A DNA stretch of 64,000 nucleotides, from contig CP085826.1 of NCBI GenBank assembly GCA_020809705.1, positions 5,456,001 through 5,520,000 on the forward strand. Direction: 5' to 3'. The translations under genes were made by a program, and so were the position numbers. The DNA is from Calonectria ilicicola (lineage: Eukaryota; Ascomycota; Sordariomycetes; Hypocreales; Nectriaceae). The notes below the pieces were generated by a model. It searched no databases. It was not told the DNA's origin and was given only the letters and a program-made list of their open reading frames with translations. Of this stretch, positions 35,788 to 47,800 are shown one piece after another (the stretch's first letter is position 1; the number at the start of each line of letters is the position of its first letter).

Positions 35788-37930
35788 ATGTGGAACGACG
35801 AGGATAACAACCCGTACGGCACAAGCTTTGACCGCCGCGATTCCCAAGCATCCTCCACAGCGAATCCGACCTCCCCGATCTCTCGCGATTGTGAGTTCTC
35901 GTCTGTGTGATCGCCTTGTCCCTCATTCTCCGCACCCCATGCCACGTCCTGCTTCAGCAGGGTTGCGACATCCTTCAACCCTATCCACATGCTGATTCTT
36001 CTTGCGCTCTGGCAGATCGATCATTCGAACGCCCTCACACCCCAACTTCTGGCAGTGATGACGAATCACCTCCGTTTCGCCATGCCGCCACACACAGTGA
36101 TAGCGACGATGATATAGTTGAGAGACATGATGCTCCCCCTCGGCGCAAGCCTGGCGGCTACGATAGCCGCATCGAGCAAATCCTCTACGAGAATCCTGAG
36201 CTGGATATCCTCATTACCGACGCTGGGAAGAGTCTTGAAAGCGGCGGCAGATACATTGTGTACACTATTCGAACTGGAGTACAGCCGTCTTTTTCTCATT
36301 TCTTGCAACTTGTGCTAATATAGGATAAAGGATCTCGAAGTACGACGTCGATACTCGGAATTTGCATCACTTCGCGACGCCCTGACCCGTCTTCATCCCA
36401 CACTCATCATCCCTCCAATTCCGGAGAAGCACACCATGGCCGATTACGCAGCAAACCCAACAAACGCCAAACAAGATCAACAAATTATTGATTTACGAAA
36501 GCGCATGCTCGCAGTCTTCCTCAACCGCTGTCGCCGCATGGATAACATCAGAACGGATGGTGTTTGGTGGAGATTTCTGGATCCAAACGCTAGTTGGGTC
36601 AGTATCGATCGTCTCTATGAGCTGAATGTTGACTAATATGCAAGGCAGAGCGAGGTTCTCCATTCTCACCCAGTGTCGTCGATCCCGAAGTCGGTTCTAA
36701 AAGCGCCACCTTTAGATACTGCAAACCCCACGGCGGCTCATAACTACCTCCCCATTCCCGCCTCGTCAGCCAAGCTGAGGACGAGCGCAGGCACGAACCA
36801 TGACACTAGTTCAGGCGCCATTCAAGGAGGCCCTCACGCCTTTGGGAGATTTCCTCCAGAGTCACATAACCTAAGCGAGCAAGAGCTTGACCCATACTTC
36901 ATTTCGTATGAGGCTTCCATCAAGGAGTTGGAACAACTTCTCACTGGTCCCATGGAAAAGGTCAACCGTCGAACTCTCAGTCACCTATCATCTTTAGCAG
37001 CCGATCTTTGCGAGCTAGGCTCAGTATACAATGCTTTTGCCGTGTCAGAACAAGCTCCATCACTCGGTCCAGCCATCGAACGGGTCGGTCAAGCGGCAGA
37101 TTTATCCTACATCGCTACAGAGGAATTATCTGGATCTCTGGGTGCCAGCTTCGCTGAGCCAATGCGGGAGAATGCGCAATTTGCTGGCGTTGTTCGCAAT
37201 GTTTTGAGGTACAGAGTCCTCAAGCGCGTGCAACAGGATTTGACCAATGAGGAATTGAACAAAAAGAGAGCATTGCTCGATCAGCTAGAGCGAAGTGAAG
37301 CAGAAGCACGGCGCATCGAAAATTATTTGTCCAGTAGCCAACACATCTCATCACCGCCCAAGAGATCAACGAGTCTCAAGGAGCCTGCGTCGCAACACAG
37401 ACGAGATGGGAGCAATGAAGACACTGAGTCAATTGACTCTGACTTCCCACCGACGCATGGGGATTTCCCGCCATCCACACCTTCGGCTAGTCAAGGTCTC
37501 CCCGAGAGGAGCACCAGCGTCTCACATAGGAAACTCCCAAGCGGAAACTCGATAACAAACAAGATTTTCGGTCCAATTCGCCATGCCGTGCAAGGTGTTG
37601 TAGACGTTGACCCTGAACGAACACGACGAGACACGATTGGAAAGACGAGAGAAAGCATCGGGCAGCTGGAGCAAGCCCAAGTCGTTTCTGAGCAAGATGT
37701 CAAAGAAGCTAGTGCAAGCGTCTTGAAGGACTTGAAAAGGTTTCAAAAGGATAAAGAAGAGGACTTGCGACGGTACATGGTAAGCGCGTGCAAATTTATT
37801 TTATGCCATGTTTCGGTACTGACTCTCTCGGCAGCTCGCTTACGCACAGAGCCAAATCGAATGGGCCAGGAAGAGTAAGCAACAATGGGAGGAGGCTAGA
37901 GCAGAGGTTGAGAAGATTGATGACGCATGA
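35788..37930 (+). CDS. SNX41: Sorting nexin 41 (Snx41), PX-BAR protein
   Basis: Endosomal sorting nexin needed for retrieval to the Golgi and, in fungi, for selective autophagy together with Atg20/Snx4. Exons 35788-35890, 36016-36278, 36331-36597, 36649-37779 and 37835-37930 join in frame to 619 residues. The second intron is unusual, with donor GTACAG and acceptor ATAAAG, but only this choice restores the conserved YTIRTG-DLEVRRRYSEF junction. The N-terminal 90 residues are acidic and disordered. The PX domain covers about 96-210, with the PI3P-binding RRYS (128-131) and PPIPEKH motifs. A helical BAR-like region follows (SEQELDPYFISYEASIKELEQLL onward), interrupted by a low-complexity insert at about 460-530, and the protein ends in a charged helix. 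Motifs and order fit Snx41 rather than Snx4. Confidence 0.9.
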
Positions 37931-38679
37931 CGTGTTTTGGGTTTGTGGACTGCATGCGACTTGTTGCAAGGAGAGGAAAAGGTAAATTATACAATTAATT
38001 CACGGAGCTAAGATTCTCTTAGTTGTGGCATTTTTATAGAGCTGTATCACTACAAAGTTGGAGAGTGCTTGTATTATCTATTAACCCAGTTAGTGACAGC
38101 TTTTTATTTGGTGTATGTAGCAACGTACTTGTTATGTAAGTGGTTGAAAAATGGAGAGTGGATTCCACACCAGGATCTAGGATCTTGCCAGTGGTCCACT
38201 TGGCTCGATGAGCCTATCGCCCAATACAAAACGCATCAGTTGAACGTTTATTTAACAAGCATGGTCTGTATTCTGCTACCCTCCATAACATAAATATTGG
38301 TTGGGTTTTTAACCTTGTGTTAAACTGATTATCAAAATTCTCTGCATTGACATTGGCATTCAGTAAGTCCAATCTAACCTGGAGGTAGGCGACTGACCAA
38401 AATTGCGTACTCTCATGCCTATGATTCGCCAAGCGATGCCTGAACGATGCGGCGTCAATGCGCTTATCGATAAGACACGTTAATTCGAGGACGTCGCGAC
38501 AACCAGACTCCTCTTGTCGCAAACTCCCCATGTGCAGACTGTCAAATAGCACTATGCGTCTAGACTCCTCTAATGGGGTCTAATTCACGGCCCCTTCTAT
38601 CGTATATTGATCCGCTATATCTGCTCCCGCTCGAGCGAACGCGCAACGCTTCATTCCCCACCCCTTAGGCCAAGTCACC
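37931..38679. other. Spacer SNX41 to CEG1
   Basis: About 0.75 kb between co-directional genes. It is AT-rich, with the SNX41 3' UTR at the left and the CEG1 promoter at the right. A 112-codon open frame on the minus strand (38552-38214) shows no domain and poor codon bias, and I do not call it. Confidence 0.6.
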
Positions 38680-39918
38680 ATGACGGTCAACCCACCGGAC
38701 GGCCCCATCGTGTCCATCGCCGAGCCCGGCGTCAAGGCCGAGGGACCGTTGCTGTACTCTATGCGAAAAGAAGTAGCGAAACTTCTTGAACGACACCAGG
38801 TCAGCTTCCCGGGTGCTCAACCCGTGAGCTTCGCCCGCCAGCACCTTCACGAACTCACCAAACAAGAGTAAGCAACGACTGTCTCACCCCAGGTCTAATG
38901 TTGACGATTTATCCCTAGCTATTACCTCTGTGAGAAGTCGGACGGCATTCGTTATCTTCTCTACGCAACGACCGACGAGAACGGTGGAGAGACACACTAT
39001 CTCATCGATCGCAAAAACGATTACTGGTTCCTCACCAATCGAAACCTCCATTTTCCACTTGAAAATGATAGGGAAGCGTTTCATTCGGCAACCTTAGTCG
39101 ATGGCGAACTTGTGTGGGACAGTCTTCCTAACGGGAAGCAAGAAGCTCGTTTCCTGGTCTTTGATTGCCTCATCATGGACGGCAACAAGCTCATGGACCG
39201 AACGCTAGACAAACGCCTGGCATACTTCAAGGAGCGACTGTATCATCCGTACAAGAAGCTTTTCAAGGACTTCCCCGAAGAGTTGAAATTCCAGCCTTTC
39301 TATGTTGAGATGAAACCATTCCAATTGGGCTATGGTATCGAAATGATGCTCAAGCAAGTCTTGCCAACCCTAAAACATGGCAACGATGGGCTAATCTTCA
39401 CCTGTCGCAACACGGCATACAAACATGGCACCGACCCTCATATTCTCAAGTGGAAGCCTCCAGAGGAAAACACCGTCGATTGCCGTCTGCGCCTAACTTT
39501 CCCAACGGTTGAGCCAGACGAGGCTGAGAGACGCGACGGCATTACGGAACCCTTTGTGGACTACGATAGCGTTCCTAAGTCTGAGTTGTTCATTTACAAA
39601 GGCGACAGCGGTCCAGACAAGTACGAATTCTTCAACGACGTGTTCATAACCGAGGACGAATGGGAAACGTTGAAAGGTCTTAATGACCCACTGAATGACC
39701 GTATTGTCGAGTGCAATTTGGACGACAAAAGTAGATGGCGCATTGTCCGCTTCCGAGACGATAAGAAAGAAGCGAACCACATATCCACCATTACCAGTGT
39801 CATGGAGAGCATCAAGGACCGCGTCTCAGACGTCGATCTCCTTAACGCAGCCGCTTCGATCCGTGACAGCTGGAAAGCTCGCCAAGCTCGTGTAGACCAA
39901 GAGAAACGAGGTCGATAA
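38680..39918 (+). CDS. CEG1: mRNA guanylyltransferase (capping enzyme alpha subunit)
   Basis: Transfers GMP from GTP to the 5' diphosphate end of nascent mRNA in the nucleus. Exons 38680-38867 and 38919-39918, split by a 51-nt intron, give 395 residues, typical for fungi where the RNA triphosphatase is a separate protein. Nucleotidyltransferase motifs appear in order: motif I KSDG at 69-72 with the GMP-accepting lysine 69; motif III around DYWFLTNRNLHFPL; motif IIIa DGELVWD; motif IV NDGLIF; motif V LKWKPP; and motif VI near the C-terminus (WRIVRFRDDKKEANH). All key residues are present. It follows SNX41 on the same strand and is convergent with the repeat-protein gene. Confidence 0.95.
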
Positions 39919-40611
39919 TCTCTCGCCCTCGCAACAGCGTCCAAGCAAGGAAAAGCACAAGAGGAAGCACACTGGTTAAAGAAAGGCGATGGCGTCCTCG
40001 GAGTGTTTCTGGGAATGATGAGGCGTTTGATGGAAAGATTTGAAAGGACATGGATTCCGGTTCGTTTTCTTGCGTTACTCGAGGAATCAAGTAGGTTTTT
40101 AGATTAAGGCAACAAGGGAAGAGATTTTTTTTTTCCGTATTATGACGATTCCCATAACTATGCAGGCAAAAACTTCTACTCTGTTTCCTGATATTGACCG
40201 CGGTGAGAGCTGGGTTCACAAGTTCACATTACCAATTATGTGGAAGTAAAGGGTTTCCAAGTTCAGCATTGAAAGTCAAGAGTCACGACTACAGCTTTGC
40301 AATCAAATTTAAAAAAAAAACAGCCACGTCTTGCCACTGGATTTTACACTCTACCTGGCCTATCTCATCTTCACTCATTATTTCCTAGGTAGACTGCACT
40401 CAGTGGCCCAAAAAAAAAAAAAATAGACACCATGATCTCTGATTTCCAGGTTTTCCATGCCAAATTAGTTTTAACAGGCTTCAAAAAGTTGCCAATGCCA
40501 CCATCAGTGCCACCATCAGTGCCTTATGCTGCCTGGGCCTGTGTGACTGGGCCTAATTGAAAGGGCTGGCCTAAAAACTGAAAGAAGATAAAAGAAGATA
40601 AAAGGTGCTGC
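39919..40611. other. Convergent spacer CEG1 to surface-repeat gene
   Basis: About 0.7 kb of 3' flanks with poly-A-like runs at 40310-40322 and 40411-40423, and a perfect 12-bp tandem pair (GCCACCATCAGT) at 40497-40520. No gene is seen. Confidence 0.6.
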
Positions 40612-42030
40612 TTACAGCGAGAGCATAATGACGGCGACGAGCATTATGACACACCCAAAATTGGATGAGCCGGTTGTTCCGGTCCAGCCACGGGGCTCAG
40701 GTTTCTTGGATCCTCCCGAGATAATGACGGCTGAGGCTGAAGGGTTGGGGATCAGAGTGACAGTGCCAACGGCACCGCCTGCAATAGTGTCATTGGCACT
40801 TGGGTAGGGAGGAGGCCCCATAACCTGAACGGTAGTGGTCGAGGTCAAAGGTTCACCTTGAGTCTCAGTGACGACCTTGGTAAAGGTACTGGTTGGTGAA
40901 GCAGGGGTCATAAATTCGCCATCAACCTCAGACTCGGCATTTTGAGAGCCGGAGAGAGGTGCAGTAGGATCTGGGTAATTTTCCGACACTGTGACAACAA
41001 CAAGGGAAGACACAACGGCGGTGATGGTCTTCTGAACCGTGGCATACTTGGTAACGGTGCTTAGAGTTTGATGAGGAGGGAAAAGGTCGGTGATTGTTAT
41101 GACCGTCCAAATGCTTCCAGATGCCGAGTAGCTTGTTTGGATGTCGGTGGTGGTCAAAGGGCTGCCAGATATTGTTGCATCTGGCAGGCCAGTGCTAAGG
41201 GAGAAATCGGTTTGGAGGTCGGTCACGGTGGAGGGATTACCAGAAACCGTGGCATCGGGAAAATCGCTTGAGACAGACCAATTTGTCTGGATGTCAGTAA
41301 CTGTGTCAGGATTCCCGGAAACAGTGGCATCGGGAAGACCACTTGAGAGAGAAACGTCAGTGCGAAACTCAGTAACAGTGGAAGGGTTTCCAGTCACGGT
41401 AGCGTCTTCGGGGGGGTATGAAGAGGACATAGTGACAGTGACACTTCGAGTCATCGTAATGACTCCTACACTACAAATCTCCGCAGAGCTCTCCATGGTA
41501 GTGAGGGAAGTGAAGGTAGAGGCGCCTGGTTTAGGCTGAACAGTGATGAAAACAGTGCCAGTCTCGGTCTCAGTCTCGGTAACCACAACAGGTTTGTGAC
41601 TAATGCTGTAGATGGTGGTGAGAGCAGTCTGGGTCCTGAATGAATCGGTCAGTAAAGAGCGAAGGGTGTAAGATAGACGATACTCACGAAATTGGTACAG
41701 GGATACCATCTTGGCCGTTCACGTCTTGACGACGAATCAAGACATCAGAATGACCATGTCCAATGTGCTGGCGAACACCGGCCATGTCATCAACCCTGCG
41801 ATTCAAACCAGCTTGGAATGCGTCAGATCATGCCAACAGTGCAAAATAAATAAAGGGAACGAACCATATTTAGCAGACACAATGCCCATGCCAAACATGA
41901 CGGCGAGACCAGATATGAGAAGAACCAACCCAATAAAGACATGCTTTAGGGTGGCGGATTTCTTGATTTTATGGAAGGCGGAGGGTACTGTGGCCTCCTG
42001 GGGCTCCTTGCCTTTTTCGGTGTCCGCCAT
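40612..42030 (-). CDS. Ser/Thr-rich surface protein with 25-residue tandem repeats
   Basis: Exons 42030-41865, 41811-41688 and 41635-40612 join in frame to 437 residues, with introns of 53 and 52 nt. An in-frame ATG at 42039 would add three residues. A charged N-terminus is followed by one hydrophobic segment at about 31-52, preceded by lysines, so it could be a signal anchor. The rest is rich in T, S and V and probably O-glycosylated. It contains about four imperfect 25-residue repeats around LPDATVSGNPDTVTDIQT (75-bp DNA period). The C-terminus is a hydrophobic tail (FGCVIMLVAVIMLSL) after a small-residue cluster (GTTGSSN), as in GPI-anchor signals. An uncleaved N-terminal anchor plus a GPI signal is unusual; alternatively both ends are membrane segments. 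I do not recognise the family. It is likely a cell-wall or plasma-membrane protein. Confidence 0.65.
41117..41415 (-). repeat. 75-bp in-frame tandem repeat, about four copies
   Basis: Marker sequences such as GTGGCATCGGGAA recur every 75 bp (near 41176, 41251, 41326 and 41400). Each unit encodes 25 residues of the form LPDATVSGNPxTVTDxQT. Copies have diverged by a few residues, so the array is not recent. Confidence 0.8.
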
Positions 42031-44884
42031 CGAAGTCACTGTTGAAAGTTAGTCATTGCAGGCTCGACACGCAATGCACAAGGCGAAAGCCGTACTTGAG
42101 AGGAATCCCTAAATAGAGGTGACAGGGAACGCGTATACGGGAGGCGTGGAGACGTCAGTGACTGGCGACGATGCGTTTCGAGTGCGAAGTATCGGTCTTC
42201 AAATCAAGCGAATGGCAAAAGGAAAGACGAAAGGGGAACGGAAGCGAATTTGGCAAATCCTAACCGTTTTCCGTGAACCTATTTGCAGGACAAGGTTGAG
42301 CTGAGAACGAGTGACTAGGTGAGAGGTTGCAGAGAGCAGGTTCAAGGGGAGATAAAAAAAAACACGAGTTGTGTTTATATTAGGGGGGCGAGTCTGAAAT
42401 ACCTAGGATAGCGATGCATTTAGGGCAGTGAATCACTGAGATCAAGGAGGCGGCAGGGAAGTAGAAGATTTTTTCTGCAGGAGATAGTGTGCCAACCGAT
42501 GGGCAACTGACAGCGGGAGGGCTTGACAGCTGCCGGGGCGGTTCCACGGGGAAGATGCACCAAATGTGCCAAAGATGTCAAGAGAGAAAAAAATAGAGGA
42601 ATGAAAGAAAACCTGATCACGTTCACTGACCTCGCCTGTCCGCAATAACAATGAAAATTTGAATCTAATAACTCGTTCAGAAAATTAGAATGCCGAAACA
42701 ACCTTGGTTGGAGTGTGGTTTGAGGTAGCGATCCTGGTGCCAGAAACGAGAAACGGGCAGTTCGCAGCACGGCTCCGAGTATTTTCTGAATTAAATGATC
42801 CCAATATTATGATTTCTCAATCAACAGACACGTAACTGATGAGCATGGCGCCCAGGGTTGTACGAGTTCGAACCTGCGAATGGGATGATTTCGTCGAGGA
42901 AGTCCGAGTGTGAAATAACGCCTCAGAAGGGCAGGACTGCAGGCTTATACTTTATACACACTCCCGTGGCTTGTTCCCAATCGGGTCGCCAACGGAAAGC
43001 GAGGAGATGTCCATTTCTTGCTCTATCATTGTGAATTCAGAAACCCCAGTCGGCGAGACTCCAGCAGATGCCGCACAACTGCCGCATTACGCAAGGTGGG
43101 AAATTATTCGGCCGGAAGCCAATCATCCATCCAAAGCTGTACAACCGGATGTTTCCTAATCTTCCCAGGTCGAAACTACGGAGATGTTCCAAGATGGGAT
43201 CACAGCCCCGTGTATTTTGCGTTGTGTTGCCCGGGAGTGAAATGAGGCAAACATAGCCTGGGTCGTACATTAACGGCTAGGGAGAGAACGGCCGAGCATC
43301 ACATAAGATTACTGCTACGATCCATCGCGGTTTGTGCGTAAATAATGCCGGATCAAGGCTTAGCAGCCCCATTTCCTGGAATTGAACAGCGGGGAAAGGC
43401 CACCGACCAACCAATATTGATGGTACCATTCTCTCGGTTTATGCCAGCATCATCCGTCAAATTATCTAGAGGAACCAACATCACAAATATCTGCACGAAC
43501 ATATATCCCATCCTCAGGTAGACTTCTGCAGTATTGATGTCACCTTGGGCAACATACGACGCCGTTTCACTCGTACTGGGGTCCAATTCTTCGGCCGTGT
43601 AGTGCCATGCCGGAGGTCATACGATGTTGATATACAGCATGAGATACACCCTTCGTTAAACAGATGCAGATTATCTTGGCATGGTGCACTCGATCTGTTG
43701 GTTGGAATGTTTGTCTATGTCATTCAAATTACCTCTTCATCAACACTTACCTGGTACAGCATGGGCAACTTCAGTACACTGATTGGGGGTGACACATCAT
43801 GTACATGGATGACTGGCCATGGGTGCCACTAAGAGCCTGGGATTCGTGTCGTAACCTCACCGTCATTTCTCTGTCACCATCTACCTAGTAAATGCGACCT
43901 CATTCGTGTGGGAAAACGGCATGTTCGTGAAGGGAAAAAAAAAGAAAGGAAGAATAAAAGAGTGAGAGAGGGTAAGTTCTAGGGTAAGGGAATGGCAAAA
44001 TCCAAATTGGCGATCACGAAATAATAATAATGATAAAAAACAAAAAAGACCCAAGGAAAAAAAAGTAGAAGGCTACCTGAGCTACCCTTTCAACCTGTCT
44101 AGCTCGGCTCCTATCAATTATTATTGGCGGACATGGTTCATGTTCATGAAAAAATGCGATTTATTCAACTATCCGAACCTGGCACGCATTGGCGGGGTGC
44201 TGAGACGAGCCGCAAAGTGGACAGGTACCGACGGGAAAACAAGGTACCAAACGATCGATGGAAGCTTCCAATCCTGGGTGATGTGATGGATGGCGCCAAT
44301 TAATCGAGTGAGAAGGGCGCCCAAGTGGGCCGCTTCCACCCACACAAGAGAACCCGCCCAGGTCGCGTCGCGTGTAGTTTGGTGCTATTCCCCCCACCGC
44401 CCAAAAAAAGCACCTACCAAGCTGCGCCGACAGAGCACCTGGAGTGGTAGCGGTAGCGCAGCGGCAGCAGAGGCGCCCGACTCGCACGGCACGGCACACG
44501 CCTCTTCTAGTCTCCGCTTATCACAACCACAATCACGTCCTCCCTCCCCCAAAGGTGCCTCTCGCTTCCCTCATCAACCCACGCGACGTCACCCCAATCC
44601 CTACGACTCCCGTTCCCTCTCAAGTCCCTTGCCGGGCGCTTGACTCGAGCCCGTCCCCTACGACACTTGTGCACCCGCCCCCCTTCTCCCCGGTGGATGC
44701 GATGCGGTAGCCTATCCATTGCGCGCCACCGTCCAGAGCCGTCCGCGATCACTCCAAATACTCCCACTCTGCACCAATCTGCAACTTCCAAGACACCACC
44801 CACCCAGCGGTCCCCGGCACATCAGCCGTCGTTTTAGTCCCTGCTGCTTCTATCTAGGAAATCGACTTTCTCCCATCGCGCACC
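42031..44884. other. Divergent spacer, surface-repeat gene to PDS5
   Basis: About 2.85 kb. The left part is the promoter of the minus-strand repeat gene. The right part (44400-44884), rich in C and T, should be the PDS5 leader. In between are A-rich stretches (43930-44060) and short ORFs without coding character. A TTCGAACC sequence at 42867-42874 resembles a tRNA B box, but no tRNA folds around it. Confidence 0.55.
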
Positions 44885-47800
44885 ATGGCGCGCCGTCGCG
44901 CACGCGTTGAGAAGCCTGTTGAAGTTGAGGAGGAGGAGATCATGGAGCAGGACCAGCCCGAGCAGGAACCTGCAGCTGAAGAGCCAGAAGCCGGTTCTGA
45001 ACAGGAGGATGAAGGAGAGCAACGCAGTCTAGAGTTTGACGAAGAGCTTTCATGGCGCCCCGCCAAACCAATTCCCACGGGCACACTGCTCGGCCGCCTT
45101 GAACGCCTCTCCAAAGAGCTCGCCGACCTCGATCAGGGCAGCACTGACCTCGAGTCACTACGAGATGTTGCATCCCAGCTAGGCCACCGTAATCTGCTGC
45201 AACACAAGGATCGCGGAGTCAAGGCATACACCGCATGTTGCTTGGTTGATATTTTGCGCCTCTACGTTCCTGATGCTCCCTTCACCGATGACCAGCTCAA
45301 GGTGCGTATCAATTTTGCTTCTTGGACACGCGTCTAGGTCTCGGCTAACTCGGCTGCATAGATGATGTTCACCATGTTTATCAAGGATATCCTACCAGCT
45401 CTCCACAACCCAACGAACCCGTACGACAGTCAGCACAAATACGTCCTCATGTCTCTCACTGATGTGAAGAGTATTCTGCTCATGAACGAAGTTCACGGTG
45501 CCGACGAGCTCATCCTTCGTCTTTTCAATTCGACATTCGACGGTGTATCTTCAGCTTCTAAAGCGGCGTCTGAGGAACAAGTCGCCAAGGATGTCGAGAT
45601 TCATCTAACTGAAATGCTAATGCAGCTGATCGACGAGTCAGGAAGTGTGTCTGCATCGGTCATCGATGCAATTATTAGCCAGTTCCTACGGGCTGCACCT
45701 CCTGGAGGAAGTAGAAACCGGGAGCAGAATGGAAATCAATCTACTCTTCTCGTCAAGACGGAGCCCCCCGCGTATGTCATGGCCAAGAACATCTGCAATG
45801 GCTGCTCCGACAAGATGGCTCGCTATGTCAGCCAGTATTTTGTCGACGTCATTCTGAACGCTTCTCGATTTGCTACAAAGGCCAATGGCTATAAGCAAGG
45901 CGACGACTCTGACGAGGAAGATGCTGGCTCAGGACCATCAGACGCTGACCTAAAAAGCTTGCGCCAAGCACATCTTCTCATTCGAGAGCTCTGGCGCGCT
46001 GCTCCTGCCATCCTTCTGAACGTTATCCCCCAGATCGAGGCTGAGCTCTCAGCAGATAACGTTCATCTACGTCAAATTGCTACCGAGGCCATTGGAGATA
46101 TGGTTTCTGGTATTGGTGCCGCAGGGCCTCCCCCACCGCCCACGTTGGATCCAGCTGCTTACCCACCACTGCGGCTTTTGGATGAGGCTCCAGCAACAGC
46201 AGCTGAAGAGAGTGTTTTGACAAAACCCTATTCGCCTCAGTCCTTTGCTCAGACCCATCCCGTCGCTTTCCGTAATTTCGTCGGTCGAAGAAACGACAAA
46301 GCAGGCACTATTCGTGCTGCGTGGGTTTCAGCCGTGGGGTACATTTTGTCCACGTCTGCTGGTGGCATTGGCCTGAGCAGGGAAGATGAAAATGAACTGA
46401 TCAAGGGTCTTGGAGACAAGCTCAACGATAGCGAAGAAAAGGTGCGGTTGGCAGCTGTGAAGGCTATTGAGCTCTTTGATTTCCGAGACATCATTACCAA
46501 GCTTGGTACCATTGGCGGCGTTGAGACAGAAGGATCTATCTTTGCCAGTCTTGCCGATCGATGCCGAGACCGAAGGCCTGCTGTGCGCGTCGATGCCATG
46601 GTTCTCCTGGGAAAACTATGGGCTGTTGGTGCCGGTGAGCTTGCCGAAGGCCAGGAGTCTGTTGTGGCCTGCCTTGGCGGAGTACCCTCTCGTATCGTGA
46701 ATGCATTTTACGCCAACGACCCTGATCTTAATATTCTATTGGATCGAGTAATGTTCGAGTGTCTCATCCCCCTCAAGTATCCGTTGATCAAAGGCAAGGG
46801 TCAGAAATCGGCTGGTGCTTCTCAATCTCATGGACAAACCAACGGAAGTCAAACGGACCAAGACAAGATTCGCGCAGAGAGAATCCTGTTGATGCTCAAG
46901 TCACTTGACGCTCCCGCCAAGAAGGCATTCTTTGCTATGCAAGCCCGCCAACCCCAGGTGGCTAAGGGCGTAACACTTTTCATCCAACAGTGCGAGGCTT
47001 ACAATGGTGGCGTGATTGAGGGAAATGAGGAAAAGGTCAAGGCAACTTTGAACAAGACTTTGCAATGGTTTGGTACCTTCTTTCCCGATCCCCTCAAAGT
47101 TCGTGCCGATCTTCAAAAGTTTGCCAAACTAAACGAGCGCCGCAACTACCAGCTCATGAAGTTTGCGATTGGCTCCGATAGCGATTTCAAGACAGTACGA
47201 AGAGCCATCAATGAGCTCATTGTCAAGATTCAAGCCAGCTCGGCAGCCAGCTGCTTAGATACCCTCATTCCTCTCTTGTATCGCTCCAGTTCGCTCATGT
47301 TTAACAGAAGTCATCTTGCGACTATCATGGACTATTCCAAAAATGATAAGGACGGCTTTGCTGCAGTTGCGCACGAGATTCTCAATGACATTTCGCAGCG
47401 AAATCCGGACCTTTTCAAAGCACACTCGGAGAACCTCCGCAAAGAGATAATCGACCAGGTACCATCGGAGAGCCGAACAAACGATCCGGCTGTGGTCGAT
47501 ATCCTCAAGGCATATTCTTCGTACTCGAAGCGATACCCCAACGACATCAATTACGATAGGAAGTTCGTCCAGGTGTTGATGGATTACGCGCTTTACGGCA
47601 CCCCCGCCAGAGCTGCAAAGTATGCTGTAAACATTCTCCTTGCCAAGAATGACGACAAGAGCAAAGTGACTGCTACCAACCTACTGCAAAAAGTAATGAA
47701 AGGGTGGGACTACGGCTCATCTCATTTCCTCACCCGATTGTCAGCTGTCAGCCAGTTGGAGCGGCTAGCACCATCAGTGACGGTGGATTTTGATGATACA

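Noticed and set aside
38214..38552. 112-codon minus-strand ORF between SNX41 and CEG1
   Set aside because: No domain, AT-rich, no conserved pattern; lies over the CEG1 promoter.
42866..42874. GTTCGAACC, like a tRNA B box
   Set aside because: The flanks on either strand do not form a T-stem, acceptor stem or A box, so no tRNA can be built.
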